From Euperipatoides rowelli (Eukaryota; Onychophora; Udeonychophora; Euonychophora; Peripatopsidae): a DNA stretch of 12,045 nt. The notes beneath the pieces are model-generated. The model was not told where the DNA came from. It ran no database searches and saw nothing but the letters and a program-made list of their open reading frames with translations. The position numbers were made by a program, and so were the translations under genes. Positions 1 to 7,380 of the stretch are shown here, one piece after another. The first letter of the stretch is position 1. The number at the start of each line of letters is the position of its first letter. Location of the stretch: NCBI GenBank assembly GCA_003024985.2, contig PXIH01S0026835.1. One strand, 5' to 3'.

Positions 1-64
1 TATATAGTGGGCCTGTATAGGGGTTGGTCTACAAAACCATAGGCCTACCTATTCATTTTAGATA

Positions 65-82
65 GATGATGATGATGATGAT
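65..82. repeat. GAT trinucleotide microsatellite
   Basis: Six uninterrupted GAT units followed by a partial unit. It is a short simple repeat in the otherwise AT-rich left flank (1-300), where I see no gene. TAGGCCTA octamers lie nearby at 40-47 and 203-210. Confidence 0.9.
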
Positions 83-308
83 GACATAGAAGCAGGTAGA
101 AAGCAAATTGTACAACACTTATTATAAACATGGATTAGACAGTGATAAGTCATTGACTGAATTCTGGTTATAATATTTAACTATTATGTTAGCTATATTT
201 TTTAGGCCTAGTCATTTACATATTTTGTAAAAATATTTTGTTGTATATGAATTATCATTGAGTTTCAGCATTGATAAGTGTGGCGATTTAAAATGTCAAT
301 TAAATACA

Positions 309-319
309 CTTTATTTATT
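309..319 (-). promoter_or_regulatory. Tandem polyadenylation signals for the septin gene
   Basis: Read on the minus strand, two overlapping AATAAA hexamers (310-315 and 314-319) lie about 200 bases after the septin stop codon. That is a reasonable 3' UTR length for a minus-strand transcript. The hexamer is common by chance in AT-rich DNA, so this is a candidate only. Confidence 0.45.
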
Positions 320-519
320 TTTTTCAGATCTACAACATAGAGAATAAATTTATTAAATGTATATATCTCAAAAGATTAATTCCTTATTAGCTTCTTGCTA
401 ATAATAAAATAATTTGTAAAACTACTTTTCAAAACAACAGCAGGAAAAAGATATGATGGAAGTTCCAGAAAGGTTGTCTAATTCTTTTTTTTTGTCATAG
501 TTTTCTTCAAGAAATCTAA

Positions 520-1680
520 TTATTTCTTAGTAGATTTTAAAAAATAGGTCAATTTTGTTTCTCGATAACTTTCAGTCTCAGACCATTTTGATTTTAAACC
601 TGGACCAGTGGGAACCTCATTGCTGATATATTCAGAATCTTTTATCTTATTATTTAACAAATGCTGCTGCTTAAGAAGATCATTATTTTTCTGCTTCAGT
701 AAATGTTCCCCTTCAGATTTAGAATTGCTAGGTTTCAAAATAGATTGTAACTGTACTGGCAACTCCATATCCTTCTTACTCATAGATTTAGAAAGAAATT
801 GGATTCTAAAGTTTTCATAATGTACATCTTCTGTAATGTCTTTCAAATCTTGCATGCAAGTGCCAATCAACAATTGTTTCAATTTCCCAAAGTCACAGTG
901 TTCAGGATTCTCAATTTCAACAATTCCCCAGGGGTAGAGCCTACCACGAACAGGTCTTCCATATACTTCAATAAGTGCATTACTACCAATAACAGAAAAT
1001 GGAATACTATCTTTTAACTCCGCATATTGTTTCTGTAATTCTTCACTTTCAGAACTGTCACACTCTGGCAATTGATAAATCTCAATTTTGTGTTTTTTTA
1101 TTACCTCAAGTATATGATTTTTTAGTCTCTTTGTTTCACACATGTTTAGGGTATCACCTTTTCCAATTATAGGTATAATGTTGATTTTTTTGTGTAACCT
1201 TTTCATTAATTCAATATCAATCGGCTTTGGGCCATGACCAAAAGGAGAAATAAAATATAAGCAACAGTGAATTCTATTGTCTACGATTTTATTTCTATTT
1301 AACCCACTCTCGTCTCTGAGATACTGTTCAAAAGTTTGATCTATATACTTTTCAATAGGATTAAAATTTTCTAGACAATTGATGGCATCGCCAAAACCTG
1401 GAGTATCAATTACAGTCAAACGAAGACGTATTCCCTTTTCTTCAAATTCTACTGTTTTGGTTTCAATTTCAACTGTCTTATTAAAGCGTTCTTCAACATT
1501 AAGGATCTTTCTATCTTTATATAAATTTGTGTAGAATAGGCTGTCGATAAAAGTAGATTTACCAAGACCAGATTCACCTACAACTATAATTTTGAATTCA
1601 AACCCTTTCTTTTTTGACCTGCGATTAACTTGATCTGATAAAGCGGATAATCCAACATATTCTATTTCGTCTTCAGCCAT
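520..1680 (-). CDS. Septin, SEPT2-group, single-exon (probable retrogene)
   Basis: A GTP-binding cytoskeletal protein of 386 residues; septins assemble into hetero-oligomeric filaments at membranes and the cell cortex. Visible in order: a polybasic stretch (R20-K25) before the G domain; G1 P-loop GESGLGKST (35-43); the switch I threonine T69, matching the catalytic Thr of SEPT2; G3 DTPG (92-95); a G4 motif reading GKGD (173-176) instead of the usual AKAD; GSN at 232-234; the septin unique element with RGRLYPWG (245-252) and ENPEHCDF (257-264); and [17 protein letters not shown] (276-292). A short polar helix (about 324-350) may be the remnant of the C-terminal coiled coil. The start has a good context (A at -3, G at +4), with an in-frame stop at 1708-1710. 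The frame has no introns, unlike typical animal septins, so a retrogene is likely. The family assignment is firm; function in the cell is untested, and the altered G4 could change nucleotide specificity or hydrolysis. Confidence 0.93.
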   Translation of the reverse strand: MAEDEIEYVGLSALSDQVNRRSKKKGFEFKIIVVGESGLGKSTFIDSLFYTNLYKDRKILNVEERFNKTVEIETKTVEFEEKGIRLRLTVIDTPGFGDAINCLENFNPIEKYIDQTFEQYLRDESGLNRNKIVDNRIHCCLYFISPFGHGPKPIDIELMKRLHKKINIIPIIGKGDTLNMCETKRLKNHILEVIKKHKIEIYQLPECDSSESEELQKQYAELKDSIPFSVIGSNALIEVYGRPVRGRLYPWGIVEIENPEHCDFGKLKQLLIGTCMQDLKDITEDVHYENFRIQFLSKSMSKKDMELPVQLQSILKPSNSKSEGEHLLKQKNNDLLKQQHLLNNKIKDSEYISNEVPTGPGLKSKWSETESYRETKLTYFLKSTKK

Positions 1681-1734
1681 GTTATTGTAATTTATTATCT
1701 TAAATGTTTAATTTTCGTTTGCTTTGTTAACATT

Positions 1735-1745
1735 ATTAATGTACA
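1735..1745 (-). promoter_or_regulatory. TGTACATTAAT motif upstream of the septin start
   Basis: On the septin sense strand this 11-mer ends 54 bases before the ATG. The same 11-mer occurs at 7314-7324, ending 56 bases before the USP ATG. In both cases a related stretch follows (GAAAATTAAACATTTAAG here, GAATTTTAAACATTAAG there). It could be a shared promoter or leader element, or coincidence in AT-rich DNA. No TATA box is convincing. Confidence 0.25.
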
Positions 1746-2304
1746 GTATATCATTGTTTAACACTATGTAGTTTGATAGAACGGTAGATAGAGAACTATT
1801 TCAAAATATTAATACCAATAGGCTTTAAATATAGATGTATTATAAAAAAAAGTATATTTTATTCTATAAACAACACAACTAACTACTTGAAGCCAGCTAC
1901 AATCAATAAATACTAACACACGATCTAAATACAATAAGCAAATAAAAATATAACTAGATAAAGATTGAAAGATTAGTGGGGGGGGGGGCAACTGAAATTA
2001 ATCATCAGTTTCTAGCAAAATCATCTTAAATCCATCAATATAAGTAGGCTAATAGATATCAGATGAAAATAAGATCAAGTTATCATTAAAATATAAAGAA
2101 CTAGCCTGGGGGAGGATCATGGGAAGGAAGAATGACCACCGAACCTTTGATTTTTTAAACTGATTTTTTAACATTCTAATTGTCAATTTCTTTATTGTTA
2201 GCCAGAAAAGAAAAACATTCTCGTTATGTCTTTGAGGAATTTGGGAACTTTGACCAATAGATGCAGAAATGACAATAAAAATATTAAAATATAGTACCTG
2301 CTTC
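1746..2304. other. Intergenic, no gene recognised
   Basis: AT-rich sequence upstream of the septin gene. It contains an 11-base G run at 1978-1988. The short minus-strand open frames here (98 residues or fewer) resemble no known protein and have no domain motif. Confidence 0.6.
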
Positions 2305-3677
2305 ATGATGCATATGGTATCATCATCATTGGGCATTATTATCATGGAAAAACATTATAGGGCATTATCATCATGGGACATCATCTTGCAGCATCAACAT
2401 CATGAGTCATCATTATCATAAGACATCATTATCATGTGGCATCATTATTATGGGACATCATGATCATAGGGTATCATCATCATTCTAGGCCATAATCATA
2501 ATCATCCTAGGCCATCATCCTCATGGAACATCATCATCATCATGGGGCATCATCATAGGGAATTATCCTCATAGGACATCATCAATGTGACTCATCAACA
2601 TGGAAAATCATTATTATGGGACAGCATCATCATAGTGCTTCATCATCATGGGACATCAACATTACGAGATATTTTCATCAATGAGAATCATTCTCATGAG
2701 ATATTGTCATGGGGCATAATCAACATGGAGCACAATCATCAAGGAACTTCATCATGGAGATTATATCCTGGGACATATCATCATCATGTTACATCATTTA
2801 TCATAGGTATATTGAGGAATCATTATGGGCATTATCATAGGACATTATCATGGAACATCATCCACATGAGGTATCAAATGGGTCATTATAGGATCATCAT
2901 CTTTATAATGANGCATTATCATCTTGAGGTATAATCAACATGGGGATCATCATAATTGGGAATCATCATCCTGGGGCATCATCTTCATAGGCATCATTAT
3001 ATGATGCATCATTATCATGGAATATCATCATGGGGTATCATCATCAGATGATGATTATGCTTTATAAATATGGGACATTATTATCATGAGACATGCTCAT
3101 TGGGCATCATCATGTGACACCATCATCACCACTGGGCATCAATTAACATCATGGTACATTATTACTGTGGGGCATTATCATAATAGGGCATCATTATTAT
3201 AGGGCTTGATCATAATATGGATCATCATTGTGGTGCATCATCACCATCAGGAGACATCAAAATCATGGGGCTTCATCATCATAGGCATCTTCATCATCAT
3301 GGACATCTTCATCATCATGGACATCATCATCATAGAGCATCATTACCATGAGGCATCATGGTGATGATGCTATATAAGGATGATGTCCATGAGGCATTAT
3401 CATGGGCTTCATTGCTGTGGGGCATTAACATCATGAGGCTTCATCAACAAATGGCAACATCATTATGTGGCATCATTACTGTGGGGGAATTATCATCATA
3501 GGGCATAATCATCGTGGGGCTTTATCATCATATGGCATATCGTCAAGGGCATCATCATGGGCTCATTATGAGGGGGCATCATCTTTAAAATACATCACCA
3601 TCATCATCACCACCAAGAGGCATGATCACCTTGGTGCATCATCATCATCAAGGGGATCTTAAACATGGCCATCACCA
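2305..3677. repeat. Degenerate CAT-rich minisatellite array, about 1.4 kb
   Basis: The stretch is built from variants of a short unit of the form GGGCATCATCATCATG: two to four CAT/ATT triplets separated by GGG, GGA or GGC plus A/C. Unit length drifts between roughly 12 and 24 bases. An exact 18-base tandem pair is CATCTTCATCATCATGGA at 3286-3303 and 3304-3321. Some units are inverted, for example 3360-3390 (TGATGATG orientation) and the foldback at about 3036-3058. One N lies at 2912. The open frames inside encode His/Ile/Ser-rich strings and are repeat artefacts. The edges are approximate. Confidence 0.85.
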
Positions 3678-4524
3678 TTGTTTGTTTATGTTATGAACTT
3701 ATGATATACCATTGTAATTACCATGACCAGCCATTTAGTACAGTGCCTTTTGAAATAGTGTTATTTAATTGAGAATAGAGGAAAAAGGTCTTCACTCAAT
3801 AATGTTATGGTGAAATGTCTGTCTATTCAGTAAATAATAGCCAAATCCATTATCTTAATTGGGATATGATCGTATCATTCGTATGCCAAAGGTGATATTA
3901 GCGCCATCTTAGGGGCTTATTTTAAACTAAAAAAAAAAACGTTTATTTTTTTTATCTTAGATCACTGATATATTAAAAAAAAAAGGTTGGATGTCCGTGT
4001 AACGGGATTAAAAGATCTAGCTATATATAATTAAAAGAATGATCTAAAAAGCTTTTTAGTTTTAGCCTAGAATAATTTTTAGAAAGAGATAATTTTGAGA
4101 TAGCTAATAATTTAATTTCTAATATAATGATGAAGGATTGTGGGAGTGGGGGTGGAGAGGGGAGGGTAGAGACGAGCATAGTTACACAAATCCAATTAAC
4201 AACATTAATGAATTACCGTATATAAGAATTCATAGCAAAGAAAGGTGTATGAAACATTGTGTAAATAAACGATTAATGGAGCGCTTAATTAAATAGTTTA
4301 ACAAAGTTAACAAGAATAGGATTAACCAGGATGTTAGACATGCTAGTATTTTTGAATGAAAACGATACGATTCTTTGAGCCTTTGGGTGCAATGTCGATG
4401 TTAGGCACGTGGTATCGTATTTTCAGAATTTTTTTTTTTAATAGGCCTAAGTTAACCTACTGGTAGTTAAATAATAATTTTTTTTTATCACTTGTTTTAA
4501 ACAAAATTCCAATGAGAATTTGGG
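3678..4524. other. Intergenic, no gene recognised
   Basis: AT-rich spacer between the minisatellite and the first SINE. It holds A/T homopolymer runs near 3930-3985, a perfect 16-base palindrome CTAAAAAGCTTTTTAG at 4044-4059, a G-rich patch at 4140-4170 and a TAGGCCTA octamer at 4442-4449. No coding or RNA gene signal was seen. Confidence 0.6.
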
Positions 4525-4963
4525 AAAAAAAAATTATATCGGCCAAGGGTCAGTGGCGCAGAGTGTTGAGCTGCGCTGCTTCGTATTCTTGGTGAGAGCC
4601 AAGCTAGCGACCAGGGTTCGCGGCTTACGCTATTCGACCCCTCCATACTACTCCCAATTGTCTTCCTTTGTGAATGGCAGAGAGTAGGGGGTTCTATTCA
4701 ACCAGTCGGCANGGCTCTCGGACTTTGCTATCTGAAGATATGAATTTCTAAAGATAAGCAACACGAGCTAATTACATCTGAACCTTTGGATGGAACGTCC
4801 AATCATCAGAAAAGTAATAACATGTAAATATTGTAAATATATATGCATGTATTGTCTGTGTGTAAATAGTGTAAATAGTTTCTCCTCAAGACGATTTGCC
4901 ACAGCCGTCAGGCGGGTGTTGGCGAAAACCAAGCCAAAAAAAAAAAAAAAAAAAATTAAATCG
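4525..4963 (+). mobile_element. tRNA-derived SINE with target-site duplications (copy 1)
   Basis: A non-autonomous retrotransposon of about 405 bases (4542-4946). Its tRNA-like head carries Pol III promoter boxes: an A-box-like TGGCGCAGAGTG at 4554-4565 and a B-box-like GGTTCGCGGCT at 4615-4625. A unique body follows, then repeats of TGTAAATA near 4824-4880, a tail reading ACGATTTGCC ... AAGCC, and a poly(A) run. Flanking duplications AAAAAAAAATTATATCG (4525-4541) and AAAAAAAAATTAAATCG (4947-4963) match at 16 of 17 bases, although the A part overlaps the tail. A homologous copy lies inverted at 10065-10480. One N lies at 4712. I do not assign it to a named family. Confidence 0.85.
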
Positions 4964-5400
4964 TAGCAAATGTTTCGAGATAGAAAATAATTCCTTTAAA
5001 TGCCTCTGGCATCTTCAAAATATTAATATACTGTACATCTTATCGATGGGATAGAGCAAATCATAATAGCTTATAGTGTTTATGCAGAATAGAGAGCATT
5101 TATAACTATTCCTACAGCCATTGTGGACAGGGGTAGGGGGACATCCTAATACCAAGAAAAGAGCCTATGCATGGGCAAAAATGTCGTTATATTTTAACAG
5201 AGATCAAGGGTGGCCGCCGAAAAAAATTCAAGGGAGGTGGCTAAAAAAATATAATTTTGGTTGTGAATATTTTGATAAGCTTTTATTTTTTAAAAAATAA
5301 ATTTTCCGTTATCAACGAGGAATTTATTTTATATGTTAATTTATTAATTATTCAAGAATTTTAAATTACTAATAATTATAATACTACATATTCTTAAAGA
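4964..5400. other. Intergenic, no gene recognised
   Basis: AT-rich spacer after the first SINE. A short G-rich segment with a loosely repeated CAAGGGTGG / CAAGGGAGG phrase lies at about 5207-5242. No coding, RNA or transposon signal beyond that. Confidence 0.55.
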
Positions 5401-5419
5401 TTCAGGTGGCGTACTGAGT

Positions 5420-5573
5420 AAANTATACCCTTAGCAAGATGTTCTAAACCAGGGAAAAGCTGTTCCATTACCGGTTTAACTAAGACTCGAACCTGTGGTA
5501 TTCCCTGCATATATGACCTCAACATGATAGTAGCCAGCAGCGCTACCGACTAAACCATCATGTCAGAACTAGC
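5420..5573 (-). mobile_element. Second tRNA-derived element (SINE head or tRNA pseudogene)
   Basis: Read on the minus strand, TGGTTTAGTCGG (5546-5557) fits the Pol III A-box consensus completely, and GGTTCGAGTCT (5483-5493) fits the B box at 10 of 11 positions, 52 bases apart. No convincing cloverleaf forms: the T-stem arms do not pair, so this is not a working tRNA. The sequence differs from the 4542-4946 SINE. A T18 run lies just beyond its 5' side (5574-5591). No poly(A) 3' end is clear, so the left boundary is a guess. One N lies at 5423. Confidence 0.5.
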
Positions 5574-5991
5574 TTTTTTTTTTTTTTTTTGGTTATGTTA
5601 ACGTTTTGCTAACTTCTGCTAATGTTTATTCATAAGTTCATCTCAGCACATCATGGCTATTTTTTATTTTCAATGTAAAAAAAAATTACCGTTTTTATTC
5701 AACATGGGACAGGTTCCCCTTCCCATTCCTTGTCCTAATTTGACTTATTAGGAATCAAGGATGAAAATTTAAAATTTTATAAAAATACAAATCACCGCAT
5801 CTATTATTATAGATCAAAAGAAACCTTTGTTATACAAAAAAAACTAACTGGTCTTCAACTCTCATCATCAACGTAAAGCAAAACACTAACTTAAGTAACT
5901 TTATGTTCCAAATATGTTTTGGGTCTGTACAATTATTGTGTTTCTATAATTAAGAAACCTATATATTGTTAATCATTTCTCATTGTTTTAT

Positions 5992-6048
5992 TGTAGTCTT
6001 TTCCCTGATGAGAATTTCTGCGAAAGATTTCTTGTAATCTCGGCTATA
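5992..6048 (+). ncRNA. Hammerhead-ribozyme-like motif (type I arrangement), candidate
   Basis: The conserved core is present in order: CTGATGA (6005-6011), then GAAA (6022-6025), then TC (6040-6041). Stem III closes as AGATT (6025-6029) with AATCT (6036-6040) around a six-base loop, placing predicted cleavage after C6041. Stem I can form as CC (6003-6004) with GG (6042-6043), a six-base bulge (5997-6002), then five pairs between 5992-5996 and 6044-6048, one of them G-U. A bulged stem I is typical of natural hammerheads. The weak part is stem II (6012-6021): G-C, A.G mismatch, A-T, loop TTTC. In animals such motifs occur in Penelope-like elements and retrozymes. No second copy or partner ORF was seen here. 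Confidence 0.45.
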
Positions 6049-6065
6049 TTGATCTTTATCAGTAG

Positions 6066-6081
6066 TTTTATTTCAATAAAA
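6066..6081 (+). repeat. Short perfect hairpin holding an AATAAA
   Basis: TTTTATT (6066-6072) and AATAAAA (6075-6081) pair perfectly around a two-base loop, just after the hammerhead-like motif. It contains a polyadenylation hexamer at 6075-6080. It may be the 3' end of a decayed element or simply chance in AT-rich DNA. Confidence 0.3.
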
Positions 6082-6147
6082 TCTCTTATATACAAGAGCT
6101 ATTGTCATTGTTTTTGAATCCTCTTCATTTGTCTTCTTTTTACTTGT

Positions 6148-6352
6148 CCTCTTTTTCTTCTTCCATTCCTCCTCCTCTTCTTCTTCTTATTATTATCATC
6201 ATAATCATCAACACCTTCACCCATCACCACTTCCACCATCATAATCATCACCACCATCACCCATCACCACCACCACCATCTATATCATCATCATCACCAC
6301 CACCACCATCATCATAATCATCATTATCATTATTATTATTAATATTATTATT
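6148..6352. repeat. Compound microsatellite (CTT / ATT / ATC / CAC)
   Basis: A pyrimidine-rich start (6148-6188, CTCCTC and TTCTTC units) grades into ATT and ATC triplets, then CACCAC/CATCAC units with two CACCCATCACCAC phrases (around 6219 and 6258), then ATCATT/ATT units. The open frame across it would encode a Ser/His/Pro-rich string that simply reflects the repeat. Confidence 0.85.
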
Positions 6353-6618
6353 TTTATTACAATACATATCATTCAAGGAATTCTTTGAGTATGATGTGGT
6401 TCCGTTGAGTTTTTAACATTGGGCTGGAGTTTTGTTATATAGAGTCTTATGTCAGCTCTGGTTTATTTATGACGATCTAAATTATTCAAATAATAATTGT
6501 CGTGTATTGAAAGCATGAAACAATGTGCTGTGCATGAAGAAAAAACCCTTAGAAAGTCATAACATAGATTGTTATTAAAAATAGAAAAGACCATTAGTTT
6601 TATGGTAGTGACCCCTCA

Positions 6619-6630
6619 CCCCCCCCCCCC
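6619..6630. repeat. C12 homopolymer
   Basis: Twelve consecutive C bases. A run of eleven G lies at 1978-1988. Both runs are length-unstable in principle and likely sites of assembly error. Confidence 0.9.
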
Positions 6631-6706
6631 TTATCTCCAAAACGTCAACAGGGAGGTGTTGGTGCCAAAGTTGTTCACACTGATCTATAGGCAACCTATT
6701 AACCTA

Positions 6707-6941
6707 TCACACATGTTTAGGGTATCTCCTTTTCCAATTATAGGTATAATGTTAATTTTTGTGTGTAACCTTTTCATAAATTCAATGTCAATCGGCTTTA
6801 GGCCATGACCAAAGGGAGAAATAAAATATAAGCAACAGTGAATTCTATTGTCTACGATTTTATTTCTATTTAACCCACTCTCATCTCTGAGATACTGTTC
6901 AAAAGTTTGATCTATATACTTTTCATAGGATTAAAATTTTC
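6707..6941 (-). pseudogene. Septin gene fragment, frameshifted (residues 104-181)
   Basis: This stretch matches 1136-1371 of the intact septin gene, in the same orientation, with eight substitutions and one 1-base deletion (about 96% identity). It covers codons 104 to 181, from ENFNP to just after the GKGD motif. The deletion, in the codon for I109, shifts the frame and meets a TAG a few codons on, so it cannot make the septin segment. Five substitutions are silent. Three change residues relative to the intact gene: P151 to L, L158 to F and K164 to T. The first two are closer to the usual septin sequence. Neither end carries further septin sequence, so it is an internal fragment rather than a whole retrocopy. 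Confidence 0.92.
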
Positions 6942-6946
6942 GGGAT

Positions 6947-6984
6947 AACTGCAGAATAACTTATGGACAGGTTATTCTGCAGTT
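6947..6984. repeat. Perfect 14-base inverted repeat at the edge of the septin fragment
   Basis: AACTGCAGAATAAC (6947-6960) and GTTATTCTGCAGTT (6971-6984) are exact reverse complements with a ten-base loop. It starts five bases beyond the end of the septin-like sequence, so it may mark the junction of the rearrangement. No larger element with these as terminal repeats was recognised. Confidence 0.85.
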
Positions 6985-7313
6985 CTGCCCATTATTTATT
7001 TTTCTACTGAGGTATTTTGTCTTTGTTTTTCTCTTTAGTTTTATAATTGTTTAATTTCCCCATAGGAAATAATCTTTAAATGTAGGCTATTGCGATAAAA
7101 GCTTTGGCTTATTATATCCTTTATTTTAGATAAATAAATAAACAAGCTACACAATATAGGCCTAATCTGTATTTTGTTTTGTAATAATTAACAATTCAGC
7201 CATGAGCTCACGTTCTATACTATTTATCTATCTACTTTTAAAGTGAATTTATAAATTATTAACGTTCCAAATCACTAAAAAAAAAAGAATTGTTTTTTGG
7301 ATTTTTTTTTTTT
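6985..7313. other. Upstream region of the USP gene
   Basis: AT-rich and T-rich sequence with a TAGGCCTA octamer at 7157-7164 and A/T runs near 7278-7314. No exon or splice-site pattern in frame with the USP gene, and no clear core promoter. Confidence 0.5.
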
Positions 7314-7324
7314 TGTACATTAAT
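7314..7324 (+). promoter_or_regulatory. TGTACATTAAT motif upstream of the USP start
   Basis: Partner of the identical 11-mer before the septin gene. It ends 56 bases before the ATG and is followed by GAATTTTAAACATTAAG, which resembles the septin leader with one gap and two mismatches. A shared regulatory or leader origin is possible but unproven. Confidence 0.25.
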
Positions 7325-7380
7325 TGATAAAATTGAATTTTAAACATTAAGTTTTAACGAAATCAATGACCTATTAAGAA

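Noticed and set aside
2049-2345. 98-residue minus-strand open frame
   Set aside because: No recognisable domain, and its 5' end runs into the CAT minisatellite.
2587-3662. Open frames of 115 and 65 residues inside the CAT-rich array
   Set aside because: Their His/Ile/Ser-rich translations simply follow the repeat unit, and one contains an N; no protein feature.
2305-3677. CRISPR-like array
   Set aside because: Units vary in length and sequence with no constant repeat and unique spacer pattern, and the genome is animal.
4780-4815. Minus-strand CTGATGA inside SINE copy 1 as another hammerhead
   Set aside because: A stem could follow, but no GAAA core or correctly placed cleavage dinucleotide is present.
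5483-5557. Functional tRNA gene on the minus strand
   Set aside because: A and B boxes are good, but the T-arm does not pair and no cloverleaf forms.
6102-6317. 71-residue open frame rich in Ser, His and Pro
   Set aside because: It translates the compound microsatellite.
6569-6808. 79-residue plus-strand open frame
   Set aside because: It crosses a C12 run and then reads the septin fragment antisense.
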